From the NCBI RefSeq assembly GCF_051014685.1, contig NC_135055.1, positions 12,140,001 through 12,204,000 of the forward strand: a stretch of DNA of 64,000 nucleotides. Direction: 5' to 3'. This document shows positions 48,361-59,979 of the stretch, in pieces (position 1 is the stretch's first letter; each line of letters opens with the position of its first letter). This stretch comes from Ptiloglossa arizonensis (Eukaryota; Arthropoda; Insecta; Hymenoptera; Colletidae). The notes below the pieces were generated by a model. The model did not search any database and was not told the origin of the DNA. It saw only the letters and a program-made list of their open reading frames with translations. The position numbers and the translations under genes are program-made.

Positions 48361-49009
48361 GCAAGAATTTAATCCGTGGTAACAACGAGCGGTTCTTGCT
48401 ACCTCGGACACGTGTGCACGAAAGAAAGATGGGGGGCGGAGAAGGGAAAAAAAAAGAAAAGAACCGTGCCCCTGATTCATCGGTAGGTAGAGACGCGAAA
48501 TAGAAAATCGTGCCCGCGGCGTTACCGCGCGTCAAGTTGACCGAAATAAGAACGCTTAAAGGATATCGAACGACAAAAGCGAGGGAACCGTTGCCCGAGC
48601 GTTCGTTGCGAATTCGACTCGGCGGCTCGCCGCGCGAAACAAGTTTGACACCGATACGCACCGAGCGTCGTCGGGCTAGAACAACGCCCAGGGATTCGTT
48701 GGCGAAAGACAAAGAACTCCTCGACACCAGAACCGGTCCCTTTCTCCTCTCCCCCCCCCCCCTCACCTCTCTGTATTATCTATTATCTCGACACCCCGAT
48801 AAACTATCCCGCGAGAGTCGTTAAAGCCGTGTTGGCCTTTCGCAGCCGGTTGGGGGTTGCAACTGACGCAGGTCGGTATCGCGTGGGCGCGTCATCTGTG
48901 ACAGTCCCGGTAGATGCGGAAGCACCACCGCGTAGGAAGAAGCACGTCGCGGTTGATAGGCAAGACGCCTTCAGAGTGCGTAGGGGTTGAGCACCCGTTT
49001 GATGCCCTA

Positions 49010-49480
49010 CATAGCGGAGAGAGTCTCGGAGACCGGAGAGGGTGGCGGTCGGGATGGTCTGGGCAGGGACGAAAGTGGCGCGAGGGTGGTAGAAGGTAGG
49101 TTCCGAGGAAGGAGGAAGACGAGGATCGGGAGGTTGGCGGAGAAGGAGGCAGGTGGAAAGAGGCGGAGGAGGACGGTGGGGCTCTTTGGGTCTCTGAAAA
49201 TGCAGCGTAATTTGTCTTTGTCTGGCGGGGGCGAGCGCGCGGTAACGGCGAGAAGGGCGGCCTGAGGAGGTGGGGTGAAGGGCGGCACGGCGGTAGGGTG
49301 TGGGTGGTTGGGTGGTTGGGTGGTTGGGAGGGGGAGGGCGACGGAGTTTGGTGGCGAGAAGAGCGGAAAAGGGGTTGAGGCGGGAGAGTGATGGGGAGGG
49401 CTCGGAAGGGGGCAAGGGAAGGAGAAAGAGGGAAAGGCGAGGGAAGGCAGGGTAATAGAAAGAGAGAGAAGGAGACAGAT
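49010..49480. repeat. Long purine-rich tract
   Basis: Nearly 470 bases dominated by GGA, GAG and GGG words, including triple GGTTGGGT. Directly followed by the pyrimidine-rich half. Confidence 0.85.
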
Positions 49481-50110
49481 TCCGTGCTTGACCCGCCTGG
49501 GATCGATGCGTTCGTCTGCCAGAACGCCGAGACGCCCGCGTCCTTCCTTCCTTCCTTCCTTCTCTTCACTCTTCTCTTCTCTTCTCTTCGGTAGCTCCCT
49601 TCCCTACCAGCTATCTTACTCGTTCTCCGTCCCTCTTTCTGCCCAGTTTCGTCCTCCGCGCTTTCATTCGTGCTGCTGCTGACGCTGATGCTGATGCTTC
49701 TCTCTGCTAGCTACCGTAGGAGCTGGTAACCCTCCTCCCCGGTGGCTCTCCTCCGGCCTCTACCTCCTCTACGCTCCTCTTTCGCTCTTCCCTTTTCGAA
49801 AAGCAGCGTCGTTGGCCGTCGGCGCAACGCACACGCCGTTAACCGCACTGCACAACGCGTGCAATCCGCCTCGCCGCCCGACCGACCCACCGCCACACCA
49901 ACCTCGCCTCTTCGTCCTCTCGACGGCGACACACGCTTCTCTCTCTCTCTCCCTCTCTAACCCTCTCTCTCTCTCTCTCTCGTTCTCGTTCTACCTCTCT
50001 CGGGCTCCGCGTCCGTCTCCGTCTCGATCCGTCGCCTCTTCGACCCTCTTCCACCGGTTACGACACACGTACACTGGCCCAAACACGTGCTCGCACGCGC
50101 CGAGGTACGC

Positions 50111-50175
50111 GTCCACACACACATACACACACACACACGCGTACACGTACACGTACACGCACGCACGCGTGCACA
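50111..50175. repeat. (AC)n / ACGT microsatellite
   Basis: ACACAC run, then TACACG and CACG units. A Z-DNA-prone alternating purine/pyrimidine stretch. Confidence 0.93.
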
Positions 50176-50969
50176 GGTATACACGTAGAGATCCATTCGC
50201 TCGCACATAGAAACGGACACATAGACGCACACGTTGGCGGTGATTCGCCGCTCGCCCAGGTCACGCACGGAGAGTTGCAGTTGTGCCCGAGACGCACGCA
50301 CACGCGCGTCCTCTTTCCTCCTTCCCTTTTCCGCGGGCGTCCCTTTTCCGCTTCGGCTCGTCGCTCCCTTGCTCCCGCGGCTCAAGCGAACCCAGGACCT
50401 ACGGACCTAGGAACCGCACCCCGAATATCGAGCTGGCTCTCTCCAACGTCGCCAAATGCTTTTCGGGAATGCGGTCCGTCGTCCGATATCTCTCTCCCAC
50501 GTCGCGGACCCGGGCCGCGCTCGGCTGCTTGCGAGGCCGCGTTTTCAGAAGCCAGCACCCCTACCCACCCCCTCGCGTTTAATCCCCGCCGACCCCCTGG
50601 CCGAAGCCGAGCGGAGATTCGCGGCTTCGTCCCCCTTGGACCCCCGCGAATCACGAATGCCAAATTGAGCGCGCTGCAATTAATTTCCCTGCCCTTTCGT
50701 GGTCACTCTTTTTCCTCGATTTCTTCGTTTTTCGAGGGGGGTGGGAGCTCGGGGGCGCTCCCTCTTCCCCTGCCGCGCCGTTTCGCACGAGGTGGAGGAG
50801 GAGGGGGGATTGATCGTTTCCATCGGGTAGCCGTGCTCGGAAGATGCTCTTCGCATGAAATTGATGATTTAACGGCGAAGGAGCTTCGATTGCGATGCCT
50901 GAAAATGGGCGATGATTTAATGGAGTCGATTCGAGCGATTGATTGGGAAGTGTTCTGCTAGGATAGAGA

Positions 50970-52000
50970 ACCCGACGAAAGGTTATTTCGCGTCGGCGTT
51001 GGGCCGCGTTTGCGAACGTATTCCGTTACGTTTCGGTAGGGTATAACTGTTTAAGTTGCAGTTTCTTTCGCGATGGATTCGAGTGTTCGTTTTGGAATTG
51101 GTGTGTGTGTGTGTCCAATTGGGGGATCTACCGTTCGAGATTTCGGAGGAACATCGATGGTTTATCGATGGACCCGTTCGTTTAAACGTACTCGAGTTTC
51201 CACGATCCACCACCGTAGATCCTTTTCGTAAATACCAGTACTCGAAGGTACCGTCAGATGTCGAAACGTTGAATGATAAAGTGTCGAAATTTCGTTCCGC
51301 AAGGTTTTGCTTCCAAGGAAAAACGAACAGTATCGGTTGACGTTATCGAAGTTAATTACGTGGAACAGTTTGGTAGGAGAATTTCTCGAAACCGAAGTTT
51401 CAAACGAGGCACTACAGTAAGACGCTCGAACTGCAACTCATAAAAGGACGACGAAGATCTTCTGTACCAGTTTTCAAACGGACCGCTATTTTTATCAGAA
51501 ATCAGATCGAACGAGATTGTCACCGATTACGTAACTTATACACAGTGCCTGGGAAACACACAACAGTACACAGTACGATACGTATACCGAGTACAGTGCA
51601 TTGTATACAAGTACGCGATACACTTGTGCAGAGTACACGGTACCCAACATCGAATACAATCTACAACGCTACACTTTGTACTCGTGTTCGAGACGCGTTC
51701 GAATTTACTACAATGTTCATCGATTCGGACTTCTTTTTATCCTCCGTTGAAACATCCAATACTTTAAAAGCACCGCGTACTCTACAAATTATACATTTCC
51801 GCTACTGAGCGCACATTCGCTCCCTTCGTCCTCGACGTTTGTTTCACCCACGCCGTATCACCTCGATAATTTCGAGGCCTGTATCGTATTCAACTTTCGA
51901 CTCGGATACCGTACACGAACCTACCATCATCGATTCTTCCAATCTCCGCTATCGGTTCTTAAACTATTGCGTAAACCGTTTCGAAGCTCTCCGTAGAATC
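50970..52000. other. Non-coding stretch with degenerate GTAC-rich repeat
   Basis: 51545-51690 is a loose minisatellite of AGTACAC/GATAC words. No gene recognised. Confidence 0.45.
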
Positions 52001-52007
52001 GAAAAGT

Positions 52008-52072
52008 GGTTCTGTACTGGTCGAATGGTTCTTGTATTTATTATTATTTTTCTGGAAGTTTTGCTTGCACGA
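52008..52072. repeat. Short dispersed repeat C, copy 1
   Basis: About 65 bp (GGTTCTGTACTGGTCGAATG ... GAAGTTTTGCTTGCACGA) matching 53378-53444 with few differences, in the same orientation. Confidence 0.85.
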
Positions 52073-52249
52073 TTCAATTCTCGATCCTCGTTCTTTCCGT
52101 AAAAGAGTTCCGTCTACGCAATCGTCGCGATTTCTCTCCCCCACCTCAGAAAAAAAAAGTCGAAAAAATTACGCGTGCACAACCGGCGCATTATCCCGCG
52201 TATATTCCCGGTGTCAATCTTTCGCGGTTTTATACACGGTAGCGTGGTT

Positions 52250-53110
52250 CCGTGAGCTGCGTATGCGCTTTTCTCTTAGCTAGCGCGTGTGCACACCGCG
52301 AGCACTGAAAGCGCGGATGAGCGGAAAAATCGGGGCTAATCGGGGCCAGGTGTCGCGGTCTCGAGATAAAGCTTTAAGCGGGGCTGACGAATCTCGCGAA
52401 ATGAAAAGTCCCGAACTCGTAGCCCCGGCGTCGAGCTTCGAAAGCGGCGGCGCTGAAAGATTCATAGGAATAAACAGCGCGGACGACGGTGAGACCGAGC
52501 GTCGGGGTTGAAGCGGACGCGGTGAAGGAAGGGCGGGAGGGTTTGAGAGTCGAGGACGAAGGGGTGGATGGGTGGGTGGGGGGGACGTCAGCGTCGCCGT
52601 TGACGTAACTTCGCGAAATACGTAATTAAATAGCGAGTCGATCCGCTCCATCGTCGAGTATCCCGCGGGGTACATTCCGATTTCTGCATTCTCCGCGTCC
52701 GCGCGTCCCCGTCCTCCTCCGCTTCCTCCATTACCTCGGGCCGCGTTGCATATTTCAGCCGTCCGATTTCCAGCCCCTGTCACCGTTTCGCCCCGTTTTA
52801 TCTCCCCGATAATTGTATTTCCGTTCAGCACCGGTGATCAGACCACCGGCGTGCTGCGGTCAACGTGTGGACCGATATATTTATAATCGGTGGAGAAACG
52901 TAATGCGGAATAATCCGAGACCGGACCGGACGGAGGGTTGGTTCATTTTTCTTTTTTTTTTTTCTTTTTCCTTTTTTTGCTTTTTCTTCTTTCTCCGACG
53001 TTGTACGAGAGTTCTCGAGAAACGTAGTTTTCGCCTGGAAATTCTCTACTTCTCGAAGTTCGAAGTCGCGGGGAACACTCCACGTCCCGGTTCGTACTAC
53101 ACGCTTGAAA
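52250..53110. other. GC-rich island
   Basis: G-rich at 52500-52580 and C/T-rich at 52690-52810, with a T-run at 52945-52990. Acceptor-like ATATTTCAG and TTTCCAG words near 52758-52775 lack supported frames. Confidence 0.45.
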
Positions 53111-53377
53111 ATTCCGAGCGTCGCGATAAATTAGACCGAAAGCGACGATCGAATCGGGTATTTTAAACGTTTCGACTCCTGGGGATGAAAATACGTGGTA
53201 GAATGCACGCTGGGTGCTGGGTAGACACTTAGAACCGGGAAGAATCTATGGAAATTTTCTAGTCTTTTTTTTTTTCTTTTTTTTTTACGATCGGTAGGTA
53301 AGATTTTTACAAAGAACGAGAGAATCGACGACCGAGTGCATATTGAGTTTTGAGAATCGGGGATGTCGATTTGTGAG

Positions 53378-53444
53378 CGGTTCTAATGCTGGTCGAACGG
53401 TTCTTGTATTTATTATTATTTTTCGGGAAGTTTTGCTTGCACGA
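53378..53444. repeat. Short dispersed repeat C, copy 2
   Basis: Second copy of the 52-kb unit, sharing CTTGTATTTATTATTATTTT and GGAAGTTTTGCTTGCACGA. Confidence 0.85.
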
Positions 53445-53459
53445 GAAGAAGTGAATAAC

Positions 53460-54150
53460 GATCAGTGGATGCTTCGATAATCGATGGTGGGAAATCTTCT
53501 TTTTAGGATCGATTTTTGGGTGGAACTCCACGCTCTGACGAAAATAAAATTGCAATCAATATGCGTGAATAGGAAAATTGAATAAAGGACGGAAATAGTC
53601 TGTACTGGAAGATTATTATTTATAAACTCTTCGACCGGTAGTTTATGTCTTCAATATGGAGTATTTGTATCAATTTAAAAAATAAAGTCATAGAAAAATT
53701 AAATATTAGTCGACAACGGATTTAAGATTCTAAAAAACTGATAGATTATTAATTAAACTTCAAATTATGTTGAAACAATTAAATCAATGATAACATTTTT
53801 TGAAAAAGTTTATTCATCTTTCTCTACAAAAAGAGAAGTGTTCTTAACATAATTCGACTAAAAAAACACATCCAGAAGTCGGTAAAACGAATCGCATACA
53901 CGCTCAAGATGAACACTTTAAGAAACTATAATTGATATTATTTTCTAGAATACGTAATATAAATAAAAAAGAAGTAGGTAAATATAATTAAAATATATAT
54001 GGCGAAGGAAATGTTCGAAGAAAAAGAAAGTATCTATTAACGAATCTAAAAGTCCGGACGCTTCGTTTTAAGAACGAAATAATTCTACACGCTTCTTTTT
54101 TAAGATCGAGGAAATAGTTCGAAAAGTTTCGAGTAAATGCAATTTGAAAA
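53460..54150. other. AT-rich non-coding stretch
   Basis: No gene or repeat recognised. Confidence 0.6.
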
Positions 54151-54154
54151 TTTC

Positions 54155-54345
54155 AATGATCTGTCGGCTTCATTATGCCGCTCGACAGAAATCAGACACA
54201 AAGTGACGGGTCGCGGGTCAACAGGATCAGATTCCAATATCCATGCATGTCTAAGCGATTTAGCTTTGTCTCTCGTGACGAGTGACAGCTGTGCGCATCA
54301 AATGGTCACACTTAATAATGGGGTCGGTTATTGATTTCTCGATAA
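54155..54345. other. High-complexity GC-balanced block in AT-rich DNA
   Basis: Contrasts sharply with both flanks. Contains GGGTCAACAGGATCA, CAGCTG, GGTCACACTTAAT and related words resembling nuclear-receptor, E-box and NK-type sites. A 65-codon frame covers it but has no known motif. A conserved enhancer is a reasonable guess. Confidence 0.3.
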
Positions 54346-54803
54346 AGCGAACCTATAAAAAAAATCTGTATCTCTGGTCGATATCGCAGAAAATAAAATT
54401 CGAGAACGTTTTTGGAAGGTTTCCTTCGTTTCCGGTACTTGAACGATTTTAAGTTCAATTTATTACGTTCGCGTACCGATAACGAACAACGGGTCTACGG
54501 AACAAATAGAACTCTCGATACTATACCATTTATATAAACGATTTATTTTACAACAATCTTTCGCTAGAACTGTTTCTATGTATTCTGGGTCGACTTGATC
54601 TTTTGGTGCATTTTATACCGCAATCCTTACGATCGCGCTCGTCCTTGCTTTAAAAATCTCAGAAACCCAAAGAATACTTGTAGACGCCGTTGTTCCTCCC
54701 TCGAGTTGAATAATTTTGAAACACTTGCGAAGAAAGCTCAGTATTTGAGAGGATGGTATGAAAAGTGAACGCTTTACAGAATATATTTCGCTCCTTCCAA
54801 AAT

Positions 54804-55110
54804 ACTCGAGTACCTGCATTTAGTTAATGATTCTAGAAGAGCTCAAGTTGCAATTTCACCACTTTTGTCACGCTGTCGCCTTCTTTGGTTAACACACTTG
54901 TCAACGGGCACGGAAAATGGCTAGCTACGAGTCACCCAATTCAAAGTAACGAAAGCAAAGTGTCGGCTCTCGTCGTAACGACTATACCTAACCTCGAAAC
55001 TTAAAGCAGTAGAGTCTGTCGATGTTGGTAAATCTTAATTTCTTGAGTGTCGACTGTTTCCATCAACGCATAACTTAAGCCTCGAAAATTGAATATTGTT
55101 CTTCGAATCT
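54804..55110. repeat. Dispersed repeat family B, copy 2
   Basis: Counterpart of 46944-47290, 7.9 kb away in the same orientation, with the same landmark order. The most conserved part is TTCTAGAAGAGCTCAAGTTG at about 54830. Confidence 0.8.
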
Positions 55111-56600
55111 TGCATGTAGATATATAAAAATGTTACGTTAGGAAACTACCTTTGGGTAATTATTGTGAGTAGTAACAATGTAGCAAGTATTTTCATATTG
55201 TTTTTAACGATATTTTTATTCTTTTTGGAAGATTTTATACTTACGATAAATTGACAATTATAATATACAGGATATTCAGAAAGTTTGTATTAAATTTGCA
55301 CCTGTGAAATAATCATTATCGATATTAGTAATAATCTTGCATCGACGACCTTGAGCCGATGTACTTCTGAATCAATTCTTTTATTTACATTCAATGTGTG
55401 ATGGAGAAACTCGCGATATCGAATATTCGTGAATAATGAAAATTGATTTTACGTCGTGAAGATTTATCGTAAAATGTTCATTAGGCATTCTTTACTCCCC
55501 TCGGCGAGTACTATGGACTCTTTTTTTTTAAATGCCCTCTATATCAAGGATTTATTTCAATTTTGGTATAAATAAATTCTCCTGCAACCGGTTTACATGA
55601 CAAAGTGTGTACACTTGTGTACATTTTACTGTAATTAGATTTAATGTGTAACAGATGGGGGAAACGGCCCAGGGTATTCGCAAACCATAAATTTAATAAC
55701 ATATATTTGGCTCACGGCTAACGCAAATAAAATATATTGCGTATAATATCGGTTAAATATTTAGTGTGTCAGAAAGTTCCAGTAGAGGGTGCAATAGTTG
55801 GAAATAATGGTAAAATTGCATACTTAAGGGAGTCGAAACTTGACGTATCGGTAGATAATGTAATCATTCGTGTTAGAAATATTCCAATTATTGTTCACAT
55901 TTGCATACTGTTGCGCTGAAAGGATGTGACGTACCAATAAGTACATCATCGTTGTTTCGATAAAAGTAATTGGACAAAATAACAAATTTGGAACGGATTG
56001 TCACAAAGAGACTAAGAAGAGTGAAAAATCAAAGACTTGCTTGCGGTATCGATAAATAAAATAATAATTAGTAGACGGTAGCACGCTACATTTGTATAAT
56101 AATGATGTATAAATGTTTCGACCATAGTTGTTGAGAGACGTCGCTCTGATTGCACTTCGACTTAACGAAGTGTAATGGTGTTGAGAAGGTGATTGAATCA
56201 CGACCAAGTGTTTAACGTAAACTTTAATTTATTTACACGGTGGAAGTGGGAGATTGGTACATTAGAATGTTACATTAGACTGTAACATTGTGCGTAGAAA
56301 ATATAATTTTTCGTTAGAAAAGTAAAGGTGACCTTAAACTCTCCTCTAAACTCTTTTCAAACACCTTATCAACCCCTTCAAACAAGTCCAAACCGTGTAA
56401 TTCATTTTTCGTAACAACTATGTAAAATCGTCGAGTAATTAAATACAAAATATTAAATATTTGTTAAATACAAATAAATCGTTATCGTTTGAAATAATTA
56501 CAACTGGAGAATCGACCGAAATATGTATATCGAATATTTTTGCTATACTTTCGCAAGGATTAATTGATTACTCCCCTTTCTCGTGAAAACGTTCCCAAAG
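55111..56600. other. AT-rich non-coding stretch
   Basis: ACAGGATATTCAGAAAGT at 55268 resembles a transposon end, but its partner is unclear. No gene. Confidence 0.5.
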
Positions 56601-57700
56601 CGAGAACCCTGTCTCGTGTAACTCACAACTAACAAGTTACAAGTATTTCATCTACAGAGCAGCCCGTATCGATGATCCGTGTATTACAAACGACCCAAGT
56701 TACTTTCACAACAGACGCACGCCCATTCTCGCGGATTCGTTACGACCGTCGCGAACAGTGTCGATAAATCATCCGGATTCGTAGTTTTTCCCAATACGTG
56801 GTATCGCTCAGGGATACAGCAGCGACGTAAATTTCACGACGACCCAAATATCTTTTACTCGGCCAGGGTGCATCTGCCGCGACCCAATCCCGTGCCAAAT
56901 AAAACGCGGCCCGACCGCACGGACGTCGAAAGAAAAGAACGAGCAAATGGGTAACGATTACGGGACCAACTTATCTCTAGGGACGATGCTTTTCAATATT
57001 CAGCGAATCGTCCGCGATTAATCGGTCGCCGATAATTTTCCAATTTCGAGTCGCCCCGAAACATTGGTACGGTTTGTTCAAACACGACACACCTCTTAGT
57101 GGAAAAAGGACCGCGGAAGGGCAACGTATCGCCGACACTCCAATCGTGGATATACGAGGTCGGTAATTCTTTTTCTTTTCTTTTTTTTTTTTTTCATTCC
57201 TTTCCACTTTCTCTCTCTCTCGATCGCCAACCCTCAGCTGGAAACGCAATCGAGCCGCTTTTCGATTCACTTAACGGACGGTATTAACTCACGTAACGTA
57301 TTATGTCGGGATGTAAATATACAGTAAAGTATCTTTACGAGCATTCCCGCAAGTTTGCTCTTATCCGGGCGATAAAATTTACAGCGTCTGGCAGGCGGTT
57401 CCAGTTCCAGTCTACCATTGTGCGCGCGCTTCTCGCGGCCGCGTTTGCATCCCCGCGACTTCAACGTCCCTCGTCTCGTCCGGTACCGGTTGTTGTTTTT
57501 AACATTTCCGCGCCTATCGCCCGCGTTGGCTACGTCCCGGACGTGACGTCACGCCGTGGACTCACCGTGATTTCGTCGCCGATTCGGGTTCTCCGTTGTG
57601 GTCCCTTTCGTCTCCTCGAACGGGGCGAATTTCTACTTTCGAACATGGCATTTCTATATAATGGAACGAGTTACAGGGTCACTTGAAAGCGACCAATGGA
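56600..57700. other. GC-balanced non-coding block
   Basis: Overlapping frames on both strands with no known motif, and a T/CT tract at 57170-57225. Possibly promoter DNA. Confidence 0.4.
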
Positions 57701-58560
57701 GATTTACGGATTTGTTCGTACGCGACGAACGAACATCGGAGATTTAATTGTGCGTTACGAGTGTAAATTGTGGATTCGGTTACACGTAACGAGTGGAAAT
57801 CGTTGATTCAGTTATACACGATGGGGTAAAGGTTATCGATTTGTTTGTAAGCAACGAATACGAATTTATGGATTTGTTCGCGAGCAATGAACTAAAATCG
57901 TCGATCTTGTTGTGCGTGACAAATGGAAAACGTAGATCGATGAATTAAATATACAGATTGGTTTGTAAATAAGAAATAAAAATTATACGTTTAGGTGTTC
58001 TTAACGAACAACAATTACGATTTTATTTGTAAGTAATGTATATATTTATGTTCTATATGCGGGGTACATATGTGGCACGTGTACGTGTGGTGTTAGTGTA
58101 CTTTGTGTATAACATACGTATATGCTCCACGTGTAGTGTTTGATATTTAGGCATAGTGTGTAGAATAATGTGTACATGGTATTTGTGCAGTGTGAGTATA
58201 GTATCTGCACAGTTTGTGAAGTGTGACATTTGTAAAATGTGCGTTTGAAATATCGTTTATGTAATGTCTGAACCAAATTCCTATCTCGAACAAATTGTTG
58301 CTCCCCACATTTATTCCTTATCCGTCGTTCGAATAAAAATTTCATCGTATACGATTTTAGTACAGATTTACTACTGCATTCGTGTCAGACTTGAACGTTA
58401 CTCGAATAAACATTCGGATAAAGATTCATTCGACTAAATTTTTATTTCGACGAAATATTATTCGTTATTCACGAATGGTATTCAGTTTATTCGATACTTA
58501 ACGCGAGATTATTCGAATAAAATTTCATTCGAATAACACGGATGGAATCGTAAAAGTTGC
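57690..58560. repeat. Region of degenerate short repeats
   Basis: Three loose families in succession: GATTTGTTCG/GCAACGAA words (57690-57930), GTGTAGTGT-type TG-rich words (58070-58260), and ATTCGAATAAA/TTCATTCG palindromic words (58320-58550). Too diverged to define unit lengths firmly. Confidence 0.5.
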
Positions 58561-59100
58561 CGAGAAGTGTCATCGAATGCGAATCGCTGTGTCGACGTGG
58601 CCCTGGAATCGCGGTTTTAGGGCCATGAAAAAATCGGTGAATCTTCAAATGTAGCAAATTTATATCGCTTCGACGACAATACGAACGCAGCCTCGCAAAT
58701 CTCGACAAGAAAACGATCCTCGAATTGAATCTCGATACGATGCTTTCTTCGAAGAGAAACGAATTTGGAATAAGGATTTATCTCAATTCCTCTTGCTCCG
58801 GTACACAGGATACGGCCGAATTCGCAATAGAACCTGGAGAGGACGACTTATGCGAAAATAAGTCGCAAATGTGGAAGAAAATTTTTCGTAACTGGCTTTA
58901 TTTCGGGGAAAACAGCTTGGAAAGTTCACCGGTTTCGTGTGCACGTACAATTAACCAAGTTTTAGTTCATCGAGCCATATTTAAATCCTCGGTGAAATTC
59001 ATAACTCTAAAGAGAGCTCTTGTTAGGAAAAAAACATAAATTCCTGATCATTTCTACCTACGGTTTTTTTTATTTATTTCTTGTTACAAAAATCTTCCTA
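58561..59100. other. Non-coding stretch
   Basis: A + strand frame of 104 codons at 58725-59039 has no recognised motif. Otherwise nothing seen. Confidence 0.45.
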
Positions 59101-59103
59101 ATA

Positions 59104-59237
59104 TATTAGGTTGTTCGGAAAGTCATTTCGTTTTTTTGATAAAAATGAAACACGATTTTTTTTAGAGTGTACAAACATTTTATTAAATTATATATTTTCC
59201 ATTTTGGAAAACGAAATGACTTTCCGAACTATCCAAT
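59104..59237. mobile_element. MITE family M1, copy 2
   Basis: A 134-bp element, TA-flanked, starting AGGTTGTTCGGAAAGTCATT and ending AAATGACTTTCCGAACTATCC. Nearly colinear with the copy at 11563, including the internal GTGTACAAACATTT. Its right end has two changed bases. Confidence 0.9.
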
Positions 59238-59342
59238 ATTTCTTGACCAATGATCGCAGTAACATTTGCTTCAGCTCGTAACACGTATTTACAAATATAT
59301 ATATTATTAATTGGTATTCACCAATTTGATATTTACCAATTA

Positions 59343-59848
59343 TACAAGGTGATTGAAAAATACATGTTCGTACTTCAGAGGGCGAATCTACGACGTAAGA
59401 GAAGTAAACATGCTGTATGAACTTATGTCCTATATACCTTAGTTCTTGACTTGTGGATGATCGAAGAAAACATTGAAAGTGTCCGATTCGTTCTTTGATA
59501 TTTTTATTTCAGGACTACTTAGGAACCATCGTGTATACAGCTGAAGCTGTGTAAAGTTAAGAAGTTGATCTCTGGAAGAAATTTAGGATCGTGTCCAGAG
59601 ATCTGCAGCCAAAACTAAATAAAAGTTGATACTACCCTCATTCCTCGATAACATGGTGCTACATTCACCTTAAGGGCGTATTGTGGTAATCCGACCTAAA
59701 AGAATCCATTTCTTTTTACATCTTTTCAATCGTCCATAACTCGAAAAGTAAAGCACCCAGGACACACGCTCGAAGAATATTTGTTACCCACCTTAGTGCT
59801 TGGATTCAACCCCCGAAGTATAAAGATATATTTCCGAATCACCCTGTA
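59343..59848. mobile_element. ~506-bp non-autonomous DNA transposon
   Basis: Inverted ends TACAAGGTGATTGAAAAATA (left) and its counterpart ending GAATCACCCTGTA (right) agree at 16 of 20 positions. Each terminates in TA at the boundary. The CAGGGTGATTC-type end is common among insect DNA transposons. No transposase frame lies inside, and the superfamily is uncertain (TA flanks suggest Tc1/mariner-like). Confidence 0.65.
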
Positions 59849-59979
59849 CATTACGTACCGCGAAACTGTTCATTTTAATATTACGCACACTGGTGCGTTA
59901 CTCGCAACTCCAAATGGGTCGATCGGGTCGTATACGTACTTCTGTATCGCTGTCAATTATTTTTCACGAAAATACTCCA

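Larger units (their letters stand above)
48360..50970. other. Largest GC/CpG-rich block
   Basis: Successive low-complexity parts: purine patch 48410-48470, CT patch 48725-48800, long G/A-rich tract 49010-49480 with a GGTTGGGT repeat at 49301-49328, CTTC/TTCTC repeats 49541-49590, CT-rich 49730-50050, and AC repeats 50111-50175. Frames of 140-228 codons on both strands lack ATG starts or known domains. Likely contains promoters or untranslated exons of one or more genes. Confidence 0.5.

Noticed and set aside
48804..49569. Two long minus frames rich in Pro, Ser and Arg
   Set aside because: Reverse of the long purine tract. Both overlap and neither has a known domain.
50275..50961. A 228-codon + strand open frame in the GC block with a protein-like C-terminus (EIDDLTAKELRLRCLKMG...)
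   Set aside because: It opens with TTG and has no ATG until near its end. It lies in low-stop, low-complexity DNA and has no recognised domain.
55268..55385. Possible second transposon with ends ACAGGATATTCAGAAAG and a loose inverse near 55375
   Set aside because: The inverted match is only about 10 bases and the boundaries are undefined.
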